This document shows positions 19,841 to 29,300 of a stretch of 55,301 nt of DNA, in pieces (within the stretch, counting starts at the first letter, position 1; each line of letters begins with the position of its first letter). The notes under the pieces are model-generated. The model did not search any database, was not told where the DNA came from, and saw only the letters and a program-made list of their open reading frames with translations. Origin of the DNA: Candidatus Gallispira edinburgensis. GTDB lineage: Bacteria; Bacillota; Clostridia; Lachnospirales; CAG-274. The stretch is taken from contig CAJFNV010000072.1 of assembly GCA_904395805.1 (NCBI GenBank), forward strand, positions 1 to 55,301, written 5' to 3'. The position numbers and the translations under genes were made by a program.

Positions 19841-19870
19841 AGGGCATGATCATTTTATTGGTTATGCCCT
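19841..19870 (+). terminator. Weak hairpin after the fusion gene
   Basis: A 7-bp stem (19841-19847 with 19864-19870) with a 16-base loop and no strong T-run. It is possibly a terminator. The remainder of 19788-20091 holds the promoter listed next and nothing else I can support. Confidence 0.35.
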
Positions 19871-19946
19871 TAAGTGTGTTTATCGTTGAGTATAAATTAC
19901 TGCAAGTAGAAGCATGTACAAGTATATATTTGTGGATAATATACAA

Positions 19947-19980
19947 AAGTATTGTATACTTCAAATTTATTTGATATAAT
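19947..19980 (+). promoter_or_regulatory. Promoter of the DUF362 gene with dyad over -35
   Basis: TTGTAT (19952-19957), 17 bp, TATAAT (19975-19980). The dyad AAGTAT-TGT-ATACTT (19947-19961) covers the -35 box and could be an operator. Confidence 0.55.
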
Positions 19981-20091
19981 TAAAATATAAAGAAGTTATA
20001 TATGGTGCATAAATGAAGCACAAACAAGTCACTAAATTTAAGTACCATATAAAGTAAACAAATAAAATAAAAAGTAAAGGAGAATTCAGCT

Positions 20092-20976
20092 ATGGGAAAA
20101 GCAAAAGTATATTTTACAAAAGAAATTACACCAGAGAGTCTTATGAAGATATATACAGCACTTGGTGCAGAGTTAAAGGGCAAAGTAGGAGTTAAAATAT
20201 CAACAGGAGAGCCGGGCGGTCACAATTACCTGCATCCTGAGCTTATCGGTGATCTGGTACACTCATTAAATGGAACGATTATTGAGTGCTGTACTGCCTA
20301 TGAAGGACGAAGAATGGATGCGAAAGAGCACTGGAAAGCTATTGAAGAACATGGCTTTAAGGCTATGGCTCCATGTGATATTATGGATGAGTTCGGAGAA
20401 ATAGAAATACCTGTAAAGGACGGGTTTCATCTGGACAAAGACATCGTAGGAGAGCATCTTGACAATTATGATTCAATACTTGTGCTGTCACATTTTAAGG
20501 GGCATGCAATGGGCGGTTTCGGCGGAGCACTGAAAAATATAAGTATCGGTATAGGCTCAACTCACGGAAAGACATACATCCATACGGCAGGTGTGACAAC
20601 AGAAGCTGCGGAGCTTTTTAACAATCTTCCGCCCCAGGATCATTTTCTTGAGTCTATGGCAGATGCCTGCAAGGCGGTTATTGACTACAAAGGTGCGGAA
20701 AACATGCTGTATATAAATGTGGCAAACCGTTTAAGTGTGGATTGCGACTGTGATTCTCATCCTGCAGAGCCTGAAATGGCAGATCTGGGAATATTTGCAT
20801 CAACTGATCCTGTTGCTGTGGATCAGGCTTGCTATGACGCAGTAATTAATGCTGACGATCCCGGCAAAAAGGCACTTATTGAGCGTATGGATTCAAGACA
20901 TGGTATCCATACTGTAGAGGCAGCAGCTGAACATGGACTGGGCAGCAGGGAATATGATATTATTTCCATTGATTAA
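20092..20976 (+). CDS. DUF362 domain-containing protein
   Basis: 294-aa protein of the DUF362 family, marked by GEPGGHNYLHPELI near the N-terminus, LSHFKGHAMGGFGGALKN in the middle and ASTDPVAVDQACYD near the end. Several DUF362 members carry an added ferredoxin domain; this one does not, although CDCDSH near residue 218 is cysteine-rich. The cytoplasmic function is not established. It has its own promoter and no obvious operon partner. Confidence 0.85.
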   Translation: MGKAKVYFTKEITPESLMKIYTALGAELKGKVGVKISTGEPGGHNYLHPELIGDLVHSLNGTIIECCTAYEGRRMDAKEHWKAIEEHGFKAMAPCDIMDEFGEIEIPVKDGFHLDKDIVGEHLDNYDSILVLSHFKGHAMGGFGGALKNISIGIGSTHGKTYIHTAGVTTEAAELFNNLPPQDHFLESMADACKAVIDYKGAENMLYINVANRLSVDCDCDSHPAEPEMADLGIFASTDPVAVDQACYDAVINADDPGKKALIERMDSRHGIHTVEAAAEHGLGSREYDIISID

Positions 20977-21057
20977 GGTAAAATCAGATTAATTTCAAAA
21001 TATAATTAAGTGAGAATTTTAATGTTGGTTTTGCTAAATTGAAAATAAAATAAACAT

Positions 21058-21223
21058 TGACGAAACTCGATAAAAACACCTCGATTTCGACACAAAAATA
21101 CAAAAAAGGTTAAAAATTAAAATGGCATAAATAAAGGAATATGGGGAACATATAACACAAATTGTAATTTTTTAAATTATTTAATAAAATGCTGTTGACA
21201 TATCGATAAAAAACATATATAAT
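21058..21223 (+). promoter_or_regulatory. Promoter and putative operators of BlaI/M56/peptide cassette 1
   Basis: A consensus promoter, TTGACA (21195-21200), 17 bp, TATAAT (21218-21223), precedes the BlaI-type gene. ATATCGATA lies across the -35 edge and spacer. About 100 bp upstream is an inverted pair of boxes, TGACGAAACTCGA (21058-21070) and TCGATTTCGACA (21081-21092). The TGTCGA half-site also appears as an inverted repeat before cassette 2. Repressor binding is inferred. Confidence 0.6.
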
Positions 21224-21272
21224 TTAAATAGTGTAAAAAATATATATTTAAATCAAACCGGAGGTGAGATAA

Positions 21273-21683
21273 GTGCCATATGGAAAAAGCCGTTTAACTA
21301 ATAAAGAATACGAAATAATGAAAATATTGTGGGAAAGTGACAAACCTATGCTTATATCGGATATTATTGTTAAGGCTGATAAAATAGCAACGAATTCTCT
21401 TCATCCTATGATAAAAAAGCTCATTAAGAATGGATTTATTAGTGTAGCCGGAAATGTAAGAGTGTCTAAGACCAAGAGCAGATTATATGCCCCTGCAATA
21501 ACTATTGATGAATATGCTGCGATGCAGATGGATGAAATTTTACGAACGTCAAATAAAAAACTTAACTGGAATAATATTTTATCATATTTTATTAAGTATC
21601 ATAAGAAAGATGACAGAATTATTTCCGAGCTTGAGGAATTTATAGAAAAATACAACAAAAAGAATAAAGCAAACGGGGGTTGA
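21273..21683 (+). CDS. BlaI/MecI-family transcriptional repressor (cassette 1)
   Basis: 136-aa winged-helix repressor of the BlaI/MecI/CopY family. The N-terminal DNA-binding domain includes LTNKEYEIMKILWESDKPM and LHPMIKKLIKNGFI. The C-terminal dimerisation helices are where family members are cut by their cognate M56 protease. It starts at a GTG after GGAGGTGA. Its stop lies 5 bp before the protease start. It probably represses its own operon until the protease inactivates it. A close paralog sits at 46.8 kb. Confidence 0.9.
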   Translation: MPYGKSRLTNKEYEIMKILWESDKPMLISDIIVKADKIATNSLHPMIKKLIKNGFISVAGNVRVSKTKSRLYAPAITIDEYAAMQMDEILRTSNKKLNWNNILSYFIKYHKKDDRIISELEEFIEKYNKKNKANGG

Positions 21684-21688
21684 TCGGC

Positions 21689-22840
21689 ATGATTGATTTA
21701 ACTCCATATTCTATTCTGACTGTAACTGTTGTTACAAGTATTTTTATAATTTTGTTTATAATTATTACAAAACCGGAAATAGTTGTTTCAAAACTTCCTA
21801 TGTGGCTGCCTGTAACTTTGGCTGCTGTTATGGGATTGAGATTGTTATTTCCTGTTGAATTTCTTTTTGCAAGTGATACTTTGTTGTCTTTTGATGTATT
21901 TCCTCATATTGACGATGTTTTTCATACAGATATACTTGTTATCAATGATATAGTTCCAAACTTTAATATTAAAATTGTGAACATATTTTGTATTATTTGG
22001 ATAACAGGTGCAATTCTATTTGTTATGAACTATATAAAAAAATACAATAATATTTGCAGAGCGGTAAGAGTTGTTAAACCGACAGAGGATGCTTTAATTC
22101 TGAAAGTGTTAAATGAGCTTAAGGCTGAATACAATTTCAGTTTTGATGTTAAAGTAATTGTAAGTAAAGGAATTTCATCACCTTCTGAATTCGGATTTTT
22201 CAGGCAGATAATATTTTTAAACGATTATAATTATACCGAAAATGAACTCAGGTATATTTTAGCACATGAGCTTACCCATTTTTACAACAAGTCAAACTGG
22301 ATAAAGTTTTTTATGGATATGGTAAAGTTTATGCTATGGTGGAATCCTGCTGTACATTTGCTTCAAAAGCATGTTGATGACCTTCTTGAAATATATGTGG
22401 ATTCATATGTTGTAGGAAAAAAGAATTTTGAATTTAAAGTCGGTTATCTTGAATGTCTTAAATGTGTATTTGAAAATTCAGGTACTCCGGAAAAAACAAC
22501 TGCACAAATGGGTTTTGTACATTCAATGACAACACCTAAAGCAAAGCATATATTGCTTAAAAGATTTAAAGTGATTGAAGATGGTCATAAGAATAATATT
22601 TCAGTTTGTGTTTTAATATTGTCACTTATGTTTTTATACATATTTATATCGGGTGTGTATGTTGTACAGCCTGGTTATGAGCCTCCTATAGAGGATTTTC
22701 TGTATACTCCCGAATTTATGGAAGAAAATTCATACATTGTAAAAGAAGGAGATATGTATGTTTTATACTATAATGGGGAGAGTTATCTCAGAAATCCTAA
22801 TTTGGAGGAGTTACCCAAAGTACCAATTATAAATAAATGA
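21689..22840 (+). CDS. BlaR1-like M56 membrane metalloprotease without beta-lactam sensor (cassette 1)
   Basis: 383-aa peptidase M56 protein. Three N-terminal transmembrane helices are followed by a cytoplasmic zinc protease region with H193-E-L-T-H197 (AHELTHFYNKSNW) and the family segment LWWNPAVHLLQKHVDDLLEIYVD. A fourth transmembrane helix lies at about 305-328. Only some 50 residues follow outside the cell, including ENSYIVKEGDMYVLYYNGE. BlaR1 and MecR1 carry a penicillin-binding sensor domain of about 250 residues there, and it is absent. The start is the ATG after GGGGGT, not the upstream TTG. It should cleave the adjacent BlaI-type repressor on an unknown signal. Confidence 0.9.
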   Translation: MIDLTPYSILTVTVVTSIFIILFIIITKPEIVVSKLPMWLPVTLAAVMGLRLLFPVEFLFASDTLLSFDVFPHIDDVFHTDILVINDIVPNFNIKIVNIFCIIWITGAILFVMNYIKKYNNICRAVRVVKPTEDALILKVLNELKAEYNFSFDVKVIVSKGISSPSEFGFFRQIIFLNDYNYTENELRYILAHELTHFYNKSNWIKFFMDMVKFMLWWNPAVHLLQKHVDDLLEIYVDSYVVGKKNFEFKVGYLECLKCVFENSGTPEKTTAQMGFVHSMTTPKAKHILLKRFKVIEDGHKNNISVCVLILSLMFLYIFISGVYVVQPGYEPPIEDFLYTPEFMEENSYIVKEGDMYVLYYNGESYLRNPNLEELPKVPIINK

Positions 22841-22850
22841 GGTGTTAAAA

Positions 22851-23108
22851 ATGAAATATGCTAAAATTTTATCAAAGTCAGCTTTACTTTTAATATTTGC
22901 ATTATCATTCAATATGGCTGCAACTGCTGTATCAGCACAGGAAATGGTTGCTGAAGAGACAGAAGGCATAATAGAAGGAGAAACAACAATTACTCCGAGA
23001 GGAGAAGTAACAGGATACAAATATAAATATATAAACGGCGTTTTATATAAAAGACTGTGGTCATATACAAACAATTGCTGGATCGATGATGATTGGATAC
23101 GTGCTTAA
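22851..23108 (+). CDS. Small secreted peptide of the BlaI/M56 cassette (cassette 1)
   Basis: 85-aa protein with a clean signal peptide likely cut after VSA (near residue 30). An acidic propeptide-like stretch (EEETEG-type) follows, then a conserved C-terminal part of about 43 residues rich in Tyr, Lys, Arg and Trp (TPRGEVTGYKYKYING, YKRLWSYT, WIDDDW). It starts 10 bp after the protease stop with GAGGTG before the ATG. The partner at 48.4 kb keeps the same order and C-terminal pattern. It is a candidate ligand, pheromone or effector for the protease. No known family is recognised with certainty. Confidence 0.75.
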   Translation: MKYAKILSKSALLLIFALSFNMAATAVSAQEMVAEETEGIIEGETTITPRGEVTGYKYKYINGVLYKRLWSYTNNCWIDDDWIRA

Positions 23109-23166
23109 TATAATATTATTGTAAGTTTAAATCATCTGTATTAAAACATAAATTGAAATAGTGTAA

Positions 23167-23240
23167 TACCTTTTATATACGGAATTTACTGTTGCATAGC
23201 GGCAAACAGTTTTAAGAACGTATATAAAAGGTATTTTTTT
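23167..23240 (+). terminator. Long-stem terminator of cassette 1
   Basis: A perfect 14-bp stem (23167-23180 with 23220-23233) encloses a 39-base loop and is followed by a run of seven T. The stem core ACCTTTTATA/TATAAAAGGT is also found after cassette 2, so the terminator seems to belong to the cassette. Confidence 0.75.
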
Positions 23241-23333
23241 GTTTTGAGTATTTTGTTATAAGGAAATTTATTCCTGTTGCTTTTCTTATGAAAATCAAGT
23301 ATCCTAAATATAAAAATATCAGGGAGGCTAAAA

Positions 23334-26300
23334 ATGAGTTTTTTCAAAAGATTAGGGGCGGCAGCTATGGCTGTTATTATGGCACTGCAGTTTATGCCGT
23401 TGACATTTGCTTACGGAGAGGAAAGTATTACTGAAGCATATGAAAACAGAGAGGAATATACAGATGCGACGGATGAAGATATATCTGAACCATTAAGCTT
23501 AGAGGATGAGCTTGTTATTGAAAGTATTTCTGATTCGGATGTGCGTATGTCAGAGGAATATCTGGACAAGTACAGGATAGAAACTGATAAAACGAAAGAT
23601 GAGTATATTTCTGATTATTCCACACCATACGGGCAGTATTACTTAAGTTATCTTAAATATGCTTTTGACAATGACTGGTCTACACACTGGGAAACAGGCA
23701 ACGGGAAAGTTATCAATTACGTAGATGTTACATTTAACAAGGCTGCTGATATTGACCGTATAATTTATGCTACACGTCAGGATGTTTCAAAGGGGAAGGG
23801 GTATCCTACGACCCTTACCATATACAGATATGTAAGCAGCACAGACTCATGGGAGGAAGTGGCTGCGGGCAAATCGGAAATGTCAAGAAGTTATGTGATT
23901 ATTACTTTGCCTGAAACAACAGAATTTGAAAAGCTGAGATTTGAGTTTACAGAAGTCTATGACGAGTGGGCAAGCGCTTCGGAGTTTGTATTCTTAAGAA
24001 ATGAGGACAGAGTGCTTGCAGGCAATGTAAGTGTAAAGGGCACAGCAGCCATAGGAAAGACACTTACAGCGGCAAGTAATATTACATGGGGTCCCGACAA
24101 TGAAAAGCTTTCATACAGATGGCAGTATAGCGACGACGGGGAAAGCTTTACATATATAGAGGGGGCAGATGAAAGTACATATACCATTACTGAAAACAGG
24201 GCATATTACAGAGCTGTGGTAACTGACAGTACAGGAGAATATTACGGCAGTATAGAGTCGGGAAAGTACAGGGGCAGTATTGAGCCGGAGATATTGGGAC
24301 AGGCGGCTGTGGGAAGTGTGCTGACAGCCAAGACAAAATATGCCGATATATCTGATCTGACTTATAAATGGCAGTACAGTGATGATAACAGTGAATTTTA
24401 TGATATAAAATCAGAAACAAATGCCGAATACCCAGTCAGCCGTGATATGACCAACAAGTATGTAAGGGTTGCCGTAAGCGGAAACGGAAGTGACTTTGTA
24501 TATTCAGACAGTATGCTTATAGGTGTAAGGGCGGTAATGACAGGATCACCACAGGCAGGCTCTGAGCTTACAGGTTCTCTTATGGGATCAGGTGAAGAAG
24601 TAAGCTATATATGGCAGAGAAGTGACAGTGAAAATGGTGATTTTGCCGATATTGAGGGTGCAGACAGTAATGTGTATACCCTTACATCAGAGGATGTAGG
24701 AAAGTACATAAGGGTAAAAATTACCCTTAAAGATACGGGCACGGAATTTATTTCGGAACCGTGGAAAATAGCGGAAGAGGGCACGTTTGAAGAATTTACT
24801 GGAGATTATGTTTATTTATCAGACTTGCCTGAAAATATGCTTTTGTCCCATTGGGTAGGATACTCAACACTTAAATATGACACCAATATAACAGATGAAA
24901 CCATTTCACTTATAGTGAACGGTAAGAAAAAATACTTTACAAAGGGTTTAGGTGCTCATGCCACAGCTGAACTTATATATGATGTGGCTTATCTTGTGGA
25001 AAATTATCAGTATGACAGATTCAGGGCATATCTTGGCGTAGATGCAGGCAGAGGATATAACGGAAATGTTAAGTTTACGGTATCTGTTTCCGATGACAAT
25101 CAGATATGGAATGAGGTCATGTCGACAGGGGTACTGAAAGGAAATTCCGAGGCGGCATATGCTGATATAAGCCTTAAAGGGGTAAAGTATTTAAAGATAT
25201 ATATAGACGATAACGGCTCCGACAGCAACGACCATACTGTTATAGCAGGGGCAAAGCTTTCAAAAAGCAGCTATACAGAGGACAAGTCCGACTATGATTT
25301 TATAAAGACTGTTTCCGAATATGATGTACTGCTTGCTGAATATGGTACCGATTATCCTTCGCTTGTGAAAAATAAAGAGTATGTTAAGCTGCTCCACAGC
25401 CGTACTTTTGTAAACAATGTGGGTTATGAACTGCTCCAGGCATATGCCCATGAGGATGACAAGTCAAGGGAGGCTCTTCAATGGTTTTTAAATGATGCTG
25501 AGGCTCTTGATATGTATATAAACGGCGGTGAGCCTGAGGGAGGTTTATACAGTAATTCAGTCAGGGTGCTTATCAGGCTCTATAAAAATTATTGGGCTGA
25601 TATGGGGACAACCCTTTACAAGCGAATGCTTATAACAATATCTCTTACTCATGCAACAAGTGTGTATTTCTGGGCAGACGGGAGCAATACATCAGACCCA
25701 GTAAAGCGCTATGAAGTCTATAAAAGGCTTTATGAGAATGGATATCTTATCAACAGTACATTTGAAAATCTTAATGTTGAGGAAATGCGCTGGGTCATGA
25801 ATAATATAATTGACGATTCTCAGCTGGAATGGCTTAATTTCTATGTCCGCAAATATTACTACAATAACATGAACGCAAGACCTACAGCCAATGATCTTGA
25901 GCCGGGACCCTATCACTATATAACATATACATTCGGATATGATTACAGCTTAGGTAAATATTATTCTGATGATAACAAGGAGATGTGGTTTGATAAATAT
26001 CATCTTGCAAACAGAGATAATGATACTGATGATGATAATTATATATTAAATGTGCCTTATGAATCGGGACATACAAAGCTATGGACAGTATTTGAAGAAG
26101 GTGCTGTGTGCGGCGGTATTTCTAAGACAGGTGTAAATCTTCTTGCTGCTTTTGGTGTGCCGGGAGTTGTTGTAGGTCAGCCGGGACATGCGGCATATCT
26201 CAGATACAAGCAGGACGACCCGGACAAGGGTGCAGAGGCACAGGGCAGATGGGAAATATGGAACGATATATCAGGCTGGGCAGAGTCGGCAAAGGCTGAA

Positions 26301-29300
26301 AGAATGCTTGCAGGCTGGGGAAGTCACGGCAACGGCTGGTCGGGATATTACAGAGGGAGTTATGCTTTACTTGCACAGGCGGCATTGAATGATGAGGAAA
26401 ACTATAAGACAGCGGAAAATCTTGTAAGGCTTGCAGAAATGAACTCATCAAATCCTAAAAGAGCTATTGAAATTTACAGGGATGCACTTGAAGTACAGAG
26501 CATAAATATGGATGCATGGGTGGGACTTGTATCTGCCTACAAGGATGCAGGAAAGAGTGACAGTGAGTTTGCTGACCTTGCTGCCGAAATGTGTTCTGCT
26601 CTTACATATTATCCCCTGCCAATGTGGGAGATAAGTCAAAATCTTATAAGACCCGAAATTACAGATGAAATGGAACTGTCCAGACTTATGACAGGCACAG
26701 AGGCTGCTCTCATGGCTGCAAAGGAGGCAACAGAGGAAGATACATTACAGCCAGTTGACTGCAGAACAATGGCAAACTATATTCTCGGAAATAACGATGT
26801 TGAAATAGCAACTTTCTCATTTGACGGGGATACACCTAATACTATTAAGCTTTCCGATATATTTGCATCGGGAAATATTGAGTTTCTTTACAGTCTTGAC
26901 TGCGGAAATAAATGGAACAGTGCAGGAACTGTTTCATCATACACCCTCACTGATGAGGAGGCAGCATCAATAACGGCAGAAAATGATATTTATATTAAGC
27001 TGCAGGGTTCTTCAAATACCTATAAAATAGATATAACTACAGGAGAGGCAGTTCCACAGCTATATAACAATGACAATGAAAACCGTATTACGGGAAATAT
27101 TTCAGGTCTTGAGTGGTCATATGATGGGACTGAGTGGAACAGTCTTACAAATAATAGGGTATTTGAAGGTGATGTAAATATTTATGTAAGAAGAAAAGCA
27201 ACAGGTACTGTTATGGCAGGTGAAGCCAGTGAATTTGGATTTACCGATGACAGCAAAACAAGCAGTGAAACACGTTCATATATTAAGCTTGACAGAATAG
27301 GTATATATGATGTTTCAAGTGAGCAGACGGGAAGCGGAAACGCAACAAATCTTCTTGACGGTAATATATACACTATGTGGCATAATTCATGGTCAGGCAA
27401 TGACAGCAAAAAATATGTGACACTGGAGCTTGATGAGCCTGTATATCTTACTTCAATAGACTATACGCCCCGACAGACAGGCGATGCAGGTATTGTGAAA
27501 GACTGTGAGGTGTATACAAGTATTGACGGTGTTACATGGGTACTTTCAGGCTCGGCATCAGGCTGGACTGTAAATAAGGATAAAAAGACAGTAAATATGT
27601 ATTCGCCTGTTTATGCAAAATATGTTAAGTTTGTTGCAAAGGCTACAAGCCAGGTTTTTGCATCTGCGGCATTGATCGAACTTTTTGAGGATATGACATA
27701 TGCAGACAGAGTTCCTGTTTCAATATCATTTGCATCAGAGCCTGATAAGACAAACTATGTTAAGGGAGATAAGCTTGATACAACAGGTATGTCCGTAATG
27801 CTCAATTATGAGGACGGTACTTCAACGGTCATCAATCCTGCTATGCTGACATTCAGCAAGAGTGTATTTGATACAGTGGGTAAAGAGGTCATAAAAGTGT
27901 CATATACATCTGACCTTAATACACTTGAATTTGAAGTAAATGTAGGGGAGAACAACAAAACTCCTAATGGTATTATAATTGAAGAAAAGCCAGAAAAGCT
28001 TAATTACTTTGCAGGTGATACTCTCGATACAGAGGGACTTGTTGTAAAGGCAAGGTATACAGACAATTCGGAAGGCTATATCTTTGAAGGGGAGTACAGT
28101 GTTACGCCCGAAAAGCTGACGGTTGAGGGAACGCAGGAAATAACCGTAAAATATATGGACTTTACGGCTATATTTGATGTTCAGGTCAAGCCTGTACCTT
28201 CAAGAATAGAGATAACCGCATTGCCTGAAAAGCAGCAGTATTCCATAGGTGAAAGCTTTGACGGAACAGGTATGGAGGTTTCAATTGTATATGAAAAGGG
28301 TACAAGGGAAGTGCTGGGAGAAAATGAATACAATGTGGAACATAGTGATTTCAGCAAACAGCCGGGCAACAAAAACATTACAGTAAGCCTTAATGCAAAG
28401 CCGAGTGTAACAGCAGAGTTTTCGGTACTGGTATATCCTTATATTACCGCAGGATACCTTAATTTAGAGGTGAGAGAGGGTACTTATGAGTGTTATGTTA
28501 CAGGATATGGGGCAGGTTCTCTGCCTGAAAATGTGGTCATACCCGAAACTGTTACTGTAAAGGGTGTAGTATATACTGTTACAGGTGTTGCAGGTGATGC
28601 CTTCTGGGGAGCCGACAATATAACTAGTGTAAGTTTCCCTAAGACCATAAAGACAATAGAGGCTGACGCATTCAGAAACTGTATGTCACTTACAAGGCTT
28701 TACTTTATTGAGAGTTCTGATTTAAGTGAGCTTGTTATTGAAGCCGGAGCTTTTGCCGATGATGATCCTGACAGGGATATAGGTGGCTTTATATATGTTA
28801 TTGACAGTGAAAGAGGAGTTCAGATAGAGGAAAGCAGTACCGTTGCGGGTATTAAAGGCAAGTTTTCTGTTGCATATGCTGCTGACAGCGCTGAGTCAAT
28901 AATTATTACTCCGCCTTTAAAGACTGAATATAATTTAGGGGAGAGCCTTGATACGACAGGTCTTGAAATAAAAGCGGTTATGGAAAACGGGGATACACCT
29001 CTTTTAAGTTCCGATACCTACAGTTTGAGGGGCTTTGAAAGTGATACAAGCGGTAAAAAGATAATTACTGTAAGTGTAACAGGGACAGAGCTTAAAGGAA
29101 CATTTGAAGTAAGTGTAGTACCTGCTATGCCTATCGTTACAAGACAGCCTAAGAGTTATTTTGTGGCAAATGGGGGAGAGTTTACTCCTCTTACGGTAAC
29201 TGCAGTTTCATCTGACAGGGGTTTGATAAGCTATCAGTGGTATAAATCGGCAACGGGTAAGGTTGATACAATGTCAGACACTTTGCTTAGGGGAGAAACA

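Noticed and set aside
21273..22840. Beta-lactam resistance regulators (blaI/blaR1)
   Set aside because: The protease has no penicillin-binding sensor domain and no beta-lactamase or PBP2a gene is present in either cassette, so I use only the family names.
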